Origin: Gambelia wislizenii
Taxonomy: Eukaryota; Chordata; Lepidosauria; Squamata; Crotaphytidae
NCBI GenBank assembly: GCA_030847615.1
Contig: JAUMIR010000002.1
Location: 286,792,028-286,856,027, forward strand
DNA: 64,000 bases
Reading direction: 5' to 3'
A program made the position numbers and the translations under genes. Numbering within the stretch: position 1 is the first letter of the stretch; each line of letters begins with the position of its first letter. The notes under the pieces were generated by a model that was not told where the DNA came from, ran no database searches, and saw only the letters and a list, made by a program, of their open reading frames with translations. Below are positions 24,621-36,425 of this stretch, piece after piece.

Positions 24621-26089
24621 ATGTATCCCATGTAAGTAAGTCCAGGAATGTATCCCATGTACATGGGGGGGTGTCCTGTAGATATGTTTCACTTTTCCAG
24701 CATATGTAGTTTGCTCTGATAATCCCTAGGAAATGATAAGTATAAAGAAAAATTGGAGAATGTCTCTTTGGGAAGAGGAAACCTTAAATAGGAAGGGAAG
24801 AGTCTTTCCATGGGAAATGAGGCTTCACCAGCAACGTAAGTTTGATCTTTGATTTTTAAAATGTGGCTTCTATCTGTTTGAAAAAGGATCTTTGCTCTAT
24901 TCACATATGAAAATTGCTTGGACTAGAAATGTCCATACTGTATTTGTATGAATTCATCAACTTTGACTAGCAGGAGTGGTACTTTATATACTTTGGAAAG
25001 CATAGGAATTAAATACTTAATGGTGTCTGTTTCCTAAGTTCTGCTAAAGTGTTAGACCTGGCACTCTACCTCCTCCCAGTTTTCATATATACCCTCAGGC
25101 GCTGTGTCTTTGGCATTCCTCTTGACTGTAAACTGCAAATGAAACAGGCAAGTGTAGCATACTTTCCACATTTTTATCTGGACAAATGTTGAAATTTTCC
25201 TTCCATCCATAGATGTTGAACAAAGGTGTGTTTGGAGGGAGGGATCAAGCAAAATTAGAACTGCAGTCCTATTTGGGAATAAACCCCATTAAACTTAATA
25301 GGGCTTCTCAGTAGACATGCATAGGATTGTACTGTTGCAGTGTTTAATAATTTGCACCTGCCCCACTTAAAGCTGCCAAAGGCTCCACTTCTTTCAAGAA
25401 CTGTCGTTGACTAAAACCTTTGTCTCAAGCTGTGCAAATAGAATGTACAGTACGTCATTCTGGTTTTTGTATTATGAGCAAAGCCACATGTATTTCTATG
25501 CCACTTTTTAGGATAGTGAAGTGCAGGGGGAAAAAGAAACAAATCAGTTTCTACATGTCTCTTCTTGTTTTTTGTTTTGTTTTTTGTGCTTTAAACAGAT
25601 CACACACTTCTGCCAAATGTGTCCTGAGAGAACAGGATTTGATAATGTTTTGAGGAAAAAGAGATTCCATAGGCCAGTGCCTCAGGGTTTTTTAGTGGCA
25701 ATGACAAAGAGACTGGTGAGGACTGTTAGTGTCCTTGCATTCTTCTGACTTTACAATATCATCTTTTATTGGGCCGGTTTCTCTTTGTTACAAATGTCCA
25801 TGTTTCTAAATTACATAGACCTGTTTCCAAATGTAGAAAGGGAAATGTCCATTAGTGGTCAACACAAGGTAGCTGGGATTCAGCCTGTTCTGGAAATATC
25901 AGGTTTGTAGGTGCCCCTATACAGCCCTTGGATTTCTAGATGGCTACAGTGACAAGGAGTGCTTCTGTACAGTTCCCATTTCGTACTCCATCCTGAGTTG
26001 GTCTAACTCAGCAACAGTCATCTGTGCCTCGGTTACAGTGTGTCTTGAATAGTATAGAGTGTTCTGTGTGAAGCCAGTATTGATGAATG

Positions 26090-26570
26090 TCCATATACTT
26101 GATGCAAAATGCAACAGCGAAGCTGCTAACCAGTGAACAGTATCAAGCTCTTATCACTGGAATATGAAAGGCCTGCACTGGTTGCTGATTGTTTTCTGGG
26201 ACAAATTCAGTGTTGGTTTTAATCTTTAAAAAACTCTAAATGACTTGGAGTCTGGCTGCCTGAGAGACCACATGTCTTGTTGTTATGGACTGGTTGAGAT
26301 GCTGACATTTCAGGAGAGATCCTTTTGTGAATTCCATCACCTATGGACAGCTCAGATTGTGTTATCTACTTGCCTCAGAGTGAAGGTCAGTTCCCACTCT
26401 TGTGTGAAGGTGCATCTTTTCCATTTGGCCTTTAAAATGGTTTTATTTATTTTAAAGATTTTCATGGCTCAGCTACTTTTTGTTGTTTTAAACAATCCTT
26501 GATAACCACTTTGGGTGTTGTTTCTTACTAGAAAAGCAAGGCAAAAATGAAATTAATAAATAAGTGAAAG
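26090..26570 (+). mobile_element. L2/CR1-like LINE 3' fragment
   Basis: Broken plus-strand frames recall QNATAKLLTSEQYQAL and the LHWLL segment of LINE reverse transcriptases, then an ESGCLRDH block. The copy ends in AAAATGAAATTAATAAATAA at about 26,545-26,565. Many stops; inactive. Confidence 0.6.
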
Positions 26571-26974
26571 AGAAATTGCCTCCTTCTTCATGTGAGTTTA
26601 TTTTAGGAGTAGACTACAGGCTTGCATCCAACATTTCGGCTGGTAAATTCCTGTGCATGTCCTTGTTCCTGCCCAACTGGGAGGTAATGGAGAATTTCTC
26701 CCCTGCTTCCCTCATACACACACAATGGTGCCTCTTACTTCAAATCCCTCCTTTATCCACTCTTCCCACTAATGCCAATGGCTTACCCAGCATTTTCAGC
26801 TACGTGGGGGGGGGGATGAATGACATTGCCCCCCCCATAAGAACTCTGCCCTCAATGGAATTTTCCCTCTGTCCCCAAATTTCTAGTAACTTAAAACTTC
26901 AGTTGAGCAATTAGAAATACAGTTTAGGCATAAAGAGGCGGACAAACTGAGCAAGGGAATGCACCCACAGCAAA

Positions 26975-27195
26975 TACAGTGAGCCCTTGATATCCACTGC
27001 AGCTTGGTTCCAGCCTCCACCCCACCCCTGTGAATACAAAACCTGTGGATGCTCCCATTATATACAATGTTGTCCCTTATATAAAAGGACGAACAGCAAT
27101 GTTTACTTTTTGGAATTTCTTTTTCCAAATATTTTCGTGCTGCGGTTAGTTGAATCTGTGGATGCAGAACCTGTGGATATGGAAGGCTGACTATA
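26975..27195. mobile_element. Mariner-type MITE, TACAGT family
   Basis: Starts TACAGTGAGCCCTTGATATCC and ends GGATATGGAAGGCTGACTATA. The interior GTGAATACAAAACCTGTGGA and CCCTTATATAAAAGG match the other copies in order. 221 bp. Confidence 0.65.
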
Positions 27196-27339
27196 AGAGT
27201 TAAAGAGGTGAACAATTTTCAGTGCCTCACTCTCTGCAGTGCTAGATAACACAGACCAATGTAAAGAAGAGATGGAAGAAAAACCATCATCTTAATCATC
27301 AGTGTCATTTTAGCCAACATACGTTGGAGACCGCTTAAT

Positions 27340-27465
27340 GTGTTGTAGATGTGAAAATTGCTATTGTTTAAACAATTTCTTAGCTACTCTGGGAGCCTTT
27401 GTGGGCTGAAGAGCAGGGTATAAATACCTAAACAAGTAAATATAAATACATTTTTTAAAAAAAGA
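27340..27465 (+). mobile_element. LINE 3' tail
   Basis: GAGCCTTTGTGGGCTGAAGAG followed by CAGGGTATAAATACCTAAAC is the ...GGGCGGTATAAATA tail of L2/CR1-like LINEs. Only the 3' end is present. Confidence 0.5.
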
Positions 27466-27567
27466 TAAAATTCCCTTATATTATGTTGGGGATTGAGCTG
27501 ATGATGACTCATTAAAACTTTCCTATATTCTCTTACATTTATCCTAATTTTGTAAAGTAGTGCCAAT

Positions 27568-27570
<3 letters not shown>

Positions 27571-27598
<28 letters not shown>
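27571..27598. repeat. (CA)n microsatellite
   Basis: About fourteen uninterrupted CA units. Confidence 0.95.
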
Positions 27599-27600
<2 letters not shown>

Positions 27601-28229
27601 TCATGGGCAGCCTCCCTTCCCTCATCCATCTTCCCCATTATTGGAATTTAGATTGTAAGCTCCCCTGGGCAGTGAGCTGCTTGGGCTTGGAGAGGAAGAT
27701 TTACTTTAAAAATAACATGCATACATGTGTTACTCTGAAAAGTGCCATGTATTTTTACAGTGGTATATAAAATAAGAATACTACTTTGCCGAGAGTGCTC
27801 GAGGTTATTATGTTGTATGGCAGCAGAGACTCAGAACTGCTGTTCCCCAAGCAGAAATGAATTCTATTTCAGGTTTACCCCTATTCAGAAAGTGCATTTT
27901 GCACAAGGCATAAGGGCAGTGGGAATAAAGAGAGCTCTCCTCATATATGACTTCATCACAATCGGTGCTGCTATACTTTGTGAAGGCAGCTAGATAGCTT
28001 TTGAAAAGAAATTCTCATCTTGAAGTGGTGCTGTTGATTTCTTGCATTGCTTTGATGCTGTCGATGTGATTGCATGTTAATATGTCAGACACTCCTGAAA
28101 AAAAGTTTGAGGTTCTGGTTTCACATCATTTGCTGGGATGGTAAGTTACCTATGGATAGCAGGGTGCTGGTTCTGCTGCTTTCTAATGCTTCATCAGCTA
28201 TTCTGTTTAGTGTGCTTTTTAATGTCTGT

Positions 28230-28625
28230 TGTGGATTTTAATACTGTAATACCTATTGTGGATTTTGATAATAGAGTTAGTTGCCTTGTAGAGCTTTAAA
28301 TAAATGTTTGCTTTAGATTTTCCTTGGGTTTTTTCCAGGCTGTGGGGCCATGTTCTGGAAGAGTTTACTTCTGACGTTTTGCCTGCATCTGTGGCTGGCA
28401 TCTTCAGAGAATGGTTGGGTAGGAGTGTGTGTGGGGTTTGTATACTGTGAACCCCTGTTGGAGAGGATATGTAAATTTGTATATTTGAATGACTGGTTTC
28501 CAGGTGGAGATATGCAAGGAGGATTAGTGTATGTTTGCTTTCCTTGAACAGATAATTGTTTTCTTTGTTTAATGGAGTTTGAAAGGCTATCCTACTGACC
28601 CTACTGACCTCTTTGGGAATGACTT
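28230..28625 (-). mobile_element. Penelope-like element terminal fragment
   Basis: On the minus strand the text CTGAAGATGCCAGCCACAGA then TGCAGGCAAAACGTCAGAAG is the terminal-repeat sequence I associate with reptilian Penelope-like retroelements. These often hold a hammerhead-ribozyme core (CTGANGA...GAAAC). Here the expected GAAA is AAAA, so the core is damaged. The adjoining antisense frame (KENNYLFKESKHTLILL) is a recurrent non-functional frame of the same repeat. A second, rearranged fragment is at 45388-45566. Confidence 0.6.
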
Positions 28626-31307
28626 CCAAGTAAACATAAAATTGGGTTGTTGTGTATTAGCTCTTAAAAAATCAGGAGCGATAAAACATGTATAGATCTT
28701 AAAATATTTTCTGTGAGATTGTGTGGGTGAGAGAATCCCTAAAAAATAATTGTCTGGGATCAGATTCATTATTTAATTAAAATACAAGTATGAATCTATT
28801 TTTCCTCTGCAGATATTTTGTACAGCAACCTTCTATACTGGTTAAAAAAAATACTAATCAGATATTAGGGTCATACAGACAACTATTTAGACATGGTTTT
28901 GAAAAAACATGGTATTAGACAGTGGCCATGTTCACTCATAACAAAGGCAGAATTTGTTTTGCCTAATTGTGGTTTGTCTGAACATCCAGACCCACCCAAA
29001 GCCACAAAGCATGGCTTCATTTTTGCCAGAAACCCCATTGAAAGTGACAGAATGTTTCTGGTTTATGTGTTGTGGCTTATTCTGATTGTGGTTTGTTGTG
29101 ACATCTGTATCCTAGCTTACTCCTGGTTTGTTTTGGTGCCATATCCTAGCCCTTTGGCAAGCAATACTGGTGCAAGGCAAAAAGAGGTAAATAATGAAGT
29201 TGTCCCACAGCCTAATTGGCTAGAGTCTTATTACCCCCACACACACCTCAAAGAAGCCTCCTTCCTGACTTTGCCTAGCAACAGACTTTTTTCTTCACCC
29301 AACAGCTCTCTGACTACCTCTTCTTTTGCGGGGGAATTTTTTACATTTGCAAAAGAGGGAGTGCTGGGGACCTCAAAAACGCCTTGAGGCCATATATGAC
29401 CCATAGACTGCATTTTTCCCTCCTCCCCCCCCCACCCTACAACTTGGTAGTTCAAGGAAATGTAGAGACTGTAGAGTTTTGTCCCTATGTGAGTCTCTAG
29501 AGGCTTTAGCAAGTCTAGTAATGTGTTATTTTATTTTATTTGTATCCTTACTTTCTCCCATATGAATTAAGATAATGGGCTGGGAGTCTGGAAATTCCTA
29601 GTTCGAAGATTGTCTTAAACAAACCACTGTTCTCTCAAGCTCTTTCCTTCTTCCTCAGTCTCTAAAAATATGGACATAACTATACACTACTGCATTGTTA
29701 CAAGGCTTGCGTACATAAACTCTCTGTGTAGTCAAGAAAATCTGTCTCACCTCTATATGTATATATTCCCCAGATGGTAGCCATCTTATGCTGTAATTCT
29801 TACTATTTATCTGAGAGCAAATCCCATTGAACTTACTTTTGTGTAGGCATTCATAGGATTGCATTGTACAGGGCCTTAGTTGGCTAATGTTAGACTCTGG
29901 TCTTAACGATCGTAAGACTGTAAGATATATTGTTTCAGTTACTTTAAAAGGTGGTGTGGGGACCCCCTACTCATTCTACTGAGTGGGATCATGGACTTTG
30001 CTTCTCAAATCCTACTCTGGTGCTGTTAATCTGCTGCAATCAAAATGAGAAATAATCTGGTGGCATCTGTGAGAGAGTAGATGTATTACAACACCATAAG
30101 CTTTCATGGACAGTAATGGAGTTATCTTCATTAGATGCATACACCTGCATGGTTGGCAGATACATGTACATATGGCTGTAAAGGGGAAATGTCCTAACAA
30201 CAACAATAGGATAATAGTAATACTTCTACTTGTTATTTATAGAGGATATTCACTGAAATCAAGGGGTATTATAGAAATGTGTTTGAGACCAAGAAATAAG
30301 TTGTGGCATTTTTTATATATACTGTATAAAGCAATGCAATATAAGAAAATAGCATTACATTTTTGTAGCAGGGAAGAAATTGCAAATCTTCTCAATGAAT
30401 AATAGCTTGGTGAGAAAATAAATGTATATGAGCTTTTGTTCTGCTTTTCACACTTCTTGATAAAGACAAGAAGGATAGGTAGGAGTTCCTTTTTAATCAG
30501 AAAGGCAGCTTGTGCCTTGTCAGTGAGCATTCCTTTTGTAACTTATCAGCACAGCACGCTAGGTGCTTATTGCAAAGGTATTCTGTGAAGACAATACAAG
30601 CAAATCTGCCACTTTGCCTTCCACATGCAGGGAACACCATGCTAGAAATGGGAAAATTCTATGCAGAGTGGTAGAACCAATGTGTAGGCCAGTTTTCTTG
30701 CGGATGCAGATATGAGCATAATGGTGATGTGGTAAGGCAACCCAGAGTGCCTAACTTTAAAAAAAATACCATACTTGCAGGTAGATGCATCAGCTTGCCT
30801 CTGAAATGGCTATTTTGTCTTTCTTGGTAAAAAATGTACTTAAGGAGCAAGAGCACCAGCTTGCTTCAGAAGCAGAATGTCAGTATGTTTGTTCATTGGC
30901 TTACTTCCTTAGTGTCTTCCTTTCCTTTCCTTTCCCCGAGAGCAGCTTGCATGGTTTTCACAAGCTCTCACCTGTTTAGGCATAGAGCAATCTGAGACCT
31001 GCTTACTTTTATCAACATGGTGCCTTCATGGGCTGGGACCATTCTCTCATTTACCTACTTTTATCCATACTTTTATCTCTTGCTGCTCCTGGGCTATTAT
31101 TTGCTCAAGGTAACACAAGTGAACAACACAACAGCAGCAACAATATTGGGACAAGAGAAAGGGGGAGAACAAATCGCAACACAACTAGCTGGGCTGCAGG
31201 AACTCATGTATAGACATAGCCACATTTGTCACAATCTGATGCAACCAGTGTCTTGTTACAAATTTACTGTATTCTCATTGTATTTTTTCCCTCCCTGCAA
31301 TCTCTAG

Positions 31308-31465
31308 GCATTTTCTGAAAATGAACCAAAGTAAATCTGAGTTTGAGAAGCTCAGCAGTGCATCTGTGGAAAGCCTCACTCCCCCTTGCCAGGGGATCCA
31401 TGTCACTTTCACAGCTGGCTCTACGGACAGTTTCAATTTGGAAACAAATGCATTCGCCAATGGAG
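31308..31465 (+). CDS. PRAG1: PRAG1 coding exon 3 (residues 722-775, 158 nt)
   Basis: A short exon. Its first base completes the Arg codon split at the end of exon 2, giving S-R-H-F-L-K-M-N across the junction, which parallels the human order. The acceptor is tctctag|G at 31307/31308 and the donor is GGAG|gtaatg at 31465/31466, phase 1. The encoded segment is Ser/Thr-rich (SSASVESLTPP, then GIHVTFTAGSTDSF) and corresponds to the conserved ESLSPSFRGVHVSF-like patch of mammalian PRAG1, in the disordered linker. At 158 nt, skipping this exon would shift the frame. Intronic sequence continues open to 31503 but past the donor. Confidence is high because both boundaries restore the frame and the residues match the family. 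Confidence 0.92.
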
Positions 31466-31682
31466 GTAATGAAATATTGTGTATTAATATTGAACTTATA
31501 TAAGAAATAGGCTCTTGGAATGGAGTTTTGCATTCCCTAAATGATCTGAGGGGAAACTGCCTCTGTAAAGCTATCTTAGAACCTCCACAGGGAATCTTTA
31601 CAAGATCAGTTTCCTTTGGAGGAAAGAATATTGGATGCTTCAGATGTTTGATAACATTATATTTGTTTATAGATTAAGCATA

Positions 31683-32018
31683 TACAGGTTGAGTCTCCCT
31701 TATCCGAAATGCTTGGGACCAGAAGTATTTTGGAATATTTCAGATTTTAGAATACATGCATATACATAATGAGATATCTTGGAGATGGGACCCAAGTCTA
31801 AATATGAAATTCATTTATGTTTCATGTACGACTTATACGCATCGCCTGAAGGTAATTTTATACACAATATTCTTAATAACTTTGTGCATGAAACAATGTT
31901 TGTGTACATTGAACCATCAGAAAGCAAAGGTATCACTAACTCAGCCACCCATGTGGACATTTTAGATTTTGGAATATTTTGGAATTTGGAATTCAGGATA
32001 AGGGAGACTCAACCTGTA
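31683..32018. mobile_element. Tigger/MER44-like mariner (pogo-type) element
   Basis: Starts TACAGGTTGAGTCTCCCTTA and ends with the complement TAAGGGAGACTCAACCTGTA, with TA at both edges (Tc1/mariner-type insertion). The interior GCTTGGGACCAGAAGTATTT, ATGAGATATCTTGGAGATGG and GTACATTGAACCATCAGAAA closely resembles, from memory, the mammalian MER44/Tigger7 non-autonomous elements. 336 bp, non-coding. Confidence 0.75.
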
Positions 32019-32139
32019 TTACCAAATTAGGCACACAGCAACATACAGTTATTGTTTTCACTAGCTAAATTTAAATTGCATACCCCACCCCTTCTCCATG
32101 TTTCTTGGCACCTATTAAGATAGACAAAGCCAATGCATA

Positions 32140-32377
32140 TACAGTTGTCCCTTCATATTCACTGGGATTTGGTTCCAGGACCACCCCCCCGTGGATACCA
32201 AAATCCATGAATACTCAAGTCCCATTATATGCAATGGCATAGCAAAATGATGTCCCTTATATAAGACGTTAAAATCAAGGTTTGCTTTTTGGATTATTAT
32301 TTTTTAAAGAATATTTTCAATCCATGAACACTTAAATCTGTGGATACCAAGTCTGTGGATACAGAGGGACAACTGTA
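32140..32377. mobile_element. Mariner-type MITE, TACAGT family (best preserved copy)
   Basis: Near-perfect terminal inverted repeat: TACAGTTGTCCCTTC at the left and GAGGGACAACTGTA at the right, TA-bounded. Inner text GGATTTGGTTCCAGGACCAC and CCCATTATATGCAATGGCAT recurs in the related copies. 238 bp. Confidence 0.8.
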
Positions 32378-35015
32378 CTCACCCTGCAGGTAGATGTGGG
32401 CTGTCCTAAACATACATGGCCTGCTGCCTGCATTCATAGTTGCCAATACTGAAGGGAGGCTTTGAACAACAGGCCAAGATGGCTCATGACCAAGGTCTAT
32501 TAACAGAGCTGTCCACAGAGCTTGGAAGCCATATGGGCCGAATGTAGGATAAATTCAAAGGGGCTTAATTGTTTTCTAAGGAAGGATCTGCTCCTGCTTG
32601 CAGTCAAAGGACCAATGCTTCCTATGATGTCATAGGAATTATGAACAAGCAGGCATTGGGCTGCACAGTAAGAGCTGTAGAACTAGTCCCATTGAACTGT
32701 TAGGAGTCATGAGAAACAGGGAGGCCAGTGGCTGTCTCGTGAATAGGACATTTTACAGTGTGGTAGTAAAAAATAATAGGATGGGGAAAAAACCAGCATA
32801 AAATTTGTGCAGTATTTATTTGGCCTCTCTGTTGCCTGGCAAAAATTGAGAATCCCCCCTGTGGCTTCACATTTGATGTGAAGATATATTTTGACATTCA
32901 AGCAGTCTGGCATTTGAGGATGCTGTCTGCCATACTGATTTTTCTCACTGAATCCCCCACTCCTCTGATAAGCTTCTGAGGAGCCCCAGCATTCCTAGGA
33001 ATGCAGTTGGAAGCAGCTTCTGTCAGTAGCAGAATGTACCTTTTTTTTCCTCCAGTTGGCAAACTGTATGCTGGGGGAAACCCACATGTTGTGGGGGAAC
33101 TGTGTGTGTGCCATTAGAAATGAAATAAAGGTTCCTGTTAGTCCAGGCTATTTGCTGTGTTCCCCACATGATTTACTGCTCTGGCCTTGGATTGAAGTAG
33201 TGTACCCAAATCAGTGATTCATACAGAAACACAGGAAGTGGGCTTCTTGGGCAGGGGGTGAGGGAGGACAGATTTTTACTCACGGAAAGCAAAACCTTTT
33301 GAGTGGTTGAGTGGAATACGCTTTTGTAAATCAGCATAAAAGTGCCCCTCTGCTAGCAGTGGTTTGCAAATGCCACATATTAGTATCTGGCTTACCCTGT
33401 TAAAGAATGCCTGTCCCACCCTCAGCATGTGTTGCTGAGCAAGTTTGCTTCTTTCTGAGCCCTTGCATGGCTTACCACATTGCTCAAATATTTACCTGGT
33501 TGTAGCTTCACTTGTCCTTGGCAGCCAGTGCCCAGTTCCATGGCAGAGAGCCAGATTGTCTTCAAAACACTGGCTCTTGTCTTCCAGGCCAATTTCTTTA
33601 TTCAACAGGATGTTTCCATTTACAGTATGGCCATACAGGTTACATTGTGCTTGGAATGCAGCATGTGAGTCCTTGTAAACAGGTTTGGGGCTGCATGCCT
33701 CTGTTTTTTAAAGGCTGCTGCTACCACAGCTCGGTGAGTTTCAAAATGAGGAACTAACTTACATTCCATCGCTCTGTCCAAAAATGAATTAGGCTTTTTG
33801 CTTGATCTACTTGAGCCACAAAGCCCCTTCTTGTTCATACAAATATTAGAGCGCCTGATTTCAAGAGGGTGAGCCGAGAAGGGACCTGAGTGCTCTCTCC
33901 CATCTTTGGCAGCCTTCTGCATTGCTGTGCCAGCCACAGAGTAGGAAGTGTGCCATCTCCCATGGCCAGCATAGAACTGCAACATGTTCCATTTGTTTCC
34001 AGTCATTCATTGCAGAGGTACCTGGGATGGAGGGAAAAACAAGGCAACTGTCCTAGGAAAAGGTCCTGCTAGCAGTAGCTTTTCCTGGGCAAGTTTCCTT
34101 GTTTTCTTCTGCACTGCAGGGAGAGCACTCCTCTGTAATGAGACACATCATCCCCTAAAACAGGACCCATCATCCCCCACTTTGGTTCACTTATAATTGG
34201 CAATACTTTGATATCATTTTGGCTAACTGGGCCTTTCAAGGGCTGACGGGAAAGGAGTCGGGCTCGGGGAAGCATGTACTAGCCAAGAAGGGGCCTAGCA
34301 AATAATCCAACATTCGCACCTTTGGCAAAAACAGGAGATAACTCTTTAAAGTAGGAAAGGATTCTTCCTGCATCATCCCTAGGAAGGAAGACAGCACCTA
34401 TATGGTTGGGAGTTCCCATTGCCATGCTAAGTCTGGTTTTCATCTGCATATCTACAAATCAAAAGGGAGATTTTCTGTCAATCTTTAGGCCTAAAGATAC
34501 ACCGTTTCCCAGTTCCTGGCTTATCTGGAATTCCTTTGTTTCAGTTGTTGGGAACTATCTGAAAACAAATGTTTCTTTCATGAAGATTGCACCTTCAAAG
34601 GGATTTTTCCTATAAAACACCCTGGAAAACTCAGTTCAGCATGCTCAGACCCCCCTGCCTCTATCCTCCACGTCCGTCTGACTGCCTTCCCCCTCTCCTC
34701 TCTAAATCTTGAAGTTTCTCCCCAAGTCCTACTAATGCTCCTATGACCCCTGGCTGGCATTCTGACAAGACGGGTGCTTCCTCCCCCACTCCTGTAACCT
34801 TAATTCCCCACTATAACTTCCTCCCACCCCACTTTTGGTGCATCAGCTTGCTGTTACTCCCGAAGAATTCCCTGTTTCAGGATCAGGTGCAATATAGCCC
34901 CAAAGCCTCAGTCTCGTCTAATCCCCTTCTAATGACTTCCTGCTTTACTTCAATAGTCTTGTGTGTGTGTGCTAGAGGAATGCCTGTGTATGTGAATGTA
35001 GTTTAAAAACAGTTC

Positions 35016-35021
35016 AATAAA
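35016..35021 (+). promoter_or_regulatory. Intronic AATAAA (possible premature poly(A) signal)
   Basis: AATAAAGTTTATTCAGG is followed by the T/G-rich TTATTTTTGGTCTCTG, a good context for 3' processing in the sense strand of intron C. It may derive from an unrecognised retrocopy tail. Use would truncate PRAG1 after exon 3, before the pseudokinase. Confidence 0.3.
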
Positions 35022-35370
35022 GTTTATTCAGGTTATTTTTGGTCTCTGACTCCTTGTCTCTCCTGGGTTCTACTGGTATACATAGGTCAAACGTTTTGTA
35101 TGTTACGCAGCCTCTTACAAGGTAATCAAGTTGCTATGATTCCCCATTGTAAGCCCAGAACACACATGGATCTTTTCCACTGACACAAGGGTTTTGCATA
35201 ATAGCTCCATGCAGGACAGAAAAAATGACAGCATTCTGCCCAGGGGGGAAAAAAACCTGGCATTTGAGCATAGTCAGGAAGGGTCGGGGAGCCATGAAGG
35301 TGAGCTATGCTTTGAGCTCCAATTTTTCTCTTAGGAACTGAGCTGCACTGCTTGCCTATTCAAGCATCCT

Positions 35371-35388
35371 TCTCTCTCTCTCTCTCTC
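35371..35388. repeat. (TC)n microsatellite
   Basis: Nine CT units at the 3' edge of the antisense LINE, consistent with a simple-repeat LINE tail. Confidence 0.85.
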
Positions 35389-35389
35389 C

Positions 35390-36425
35390 CAGATTTTGAC
35401 CACTGTTTTCAGTACCAGTGGAAACAGAGGTAGACATGACTCCGTGGCACATGGATACAAAGAATCGGGGCAGCTTCCAACAATTAAAACTCTACAATGC
35501 CAACTAAAAGCACCACTCACCGCCACCCTGCCCCATAAAAAGACATTAAACAATATAAAATTAAAACCACCTAACTAAAATCACATTAAAAACAAATATA
35601 AACAAGACTAAAAAAGGCCAGGAGACGCAGCTCCTGAGGCTGGGATCTAATCAGGAAAGGCCTGCCGAAAGAGATCCGTCTTTACTGCTTTTTTGAAGCA
35701 ACTTAAGCTCATCATCTGAGGGATTTTGTTTGGCAGGCCATTCCATAAATTGGGGGGGGATTACCGAAAAGGCCCTCTGGGAGGTTGCAGACAACCTAGA
35801 TTTTTGTGGCTGAAGCAAATTCCTCCCAGAGGACCGGAGTGCATGGGGGAGATTGTATGGGAGGAGGCGGTTCTGAAGATAAGTTGGACCCAAGCCATTT
35901 AGGGCTTTAAAGGTAATAACCAACACCTTATACTGGGCCCAGAAACTGATAGGCAGCCAGTGGAGAGATTTTAATACTGGAGTTATATGGTCTCTCCAAG
36001 ATGTTCCCGAGACCACCCTGGCTGCCATATTTTGTACCAACTGAAGTTTCCAGACCAAGCACGAGGGTAGCCCCATGTAGAGCGCATTGCAGAAATCTAG
36101 ACAAGAGGTTACCAGCGCGTGCACCATAGTCTCGAGGTCCCTTACTTCCAGGAAAGGGTGCAGCTGGCATATCAGCCGAAGCTGATAACAGGCGCTCCTG
36201 ACCGTCACATTCACCTGACTCATCATCTGAAGCAATGAATCAAGGAGCACCCCCAGACTGCAAACACAGTCCTTAACGGAGAGCATGACCCTGTCCAGGA
36301 CTGGAGGTTGCAACCCAACTCCTGGTTTCGGGGCCGCTACCGTGAGCACCTCCGTTTTGTCCGGATTTAATTTCAATCTGTTTTTTCTCATCCAGCCCAT
36401 GTTAACAATCAGCTCCCCACACATG
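35390..36425 (-). mobile_element. L2/CR1-like LINE RT C-terminus and 3' UTR, antisense
   Basis: An almost intact 257-codon minus frame (36424-35651) begins within NRLKLNPDKTEVLTVAAPKP. It continues through a VKDCVCSLGVLLDS block, SCLDFCNALYMGLPS, QNMAARVVSGTSWRDHITPV, LKSLHWLPISFWAQYKVL and FKALNGLGPTYLQ, then the terminal AFSVIPPQFME. These are the ordered landmarks of L2/CR1-clade reverse transcriptases downstream of the YADD box, which is missing, so the copy is 5'-truncated. The long open frame marks it as younger than the copy at 5249-7460. Confidence 0.88.

Larger units (their letters stand above)
15854..31307 (+). other. PRAG1 intron B
   Basis: A 15.5-kb intron, GT at 15854 and AG at 31306-31307. 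Besides the listed repeats, 17050-18380, 18870-20140, 20260-21650, 22460-23030, 24690-26080 and 28630-31300 show no gene, structured RNA or named repeat that I can defend. 28870-29130 has several CAGACAAC/GTGGTTTGT words suggesting an old TIR element, and 29515-29560 looks like an antisense LINE tail. Confidence 0.8.

Noticed and set aside
29000..29390. 164-codon plus-strand frame (28893-29387) as a membrane protein exon
   Set aside because: A hydrophobic stretch is present, but there are no splice-site logic, family match or coding bias, and the region has hallmarks of an old repeat.
30000..30200. AAGCTTTCATGGACAGTAATGG text as a structured RNA or exon
   Set aside because: Resembles a widespread reptilian dispersed repeat (CATAAGCTTTCGTGGAC...), but too little is preserved to annotate.
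35651..36424. 257-codon minus-strand frame as a host gene
   Set aside because: Its ordered motifs (NPDKTEVL, QNMAARVV, LKSLHWLP) are those of a LINE reverse transcriptase, so it is annotated as a mobile element.
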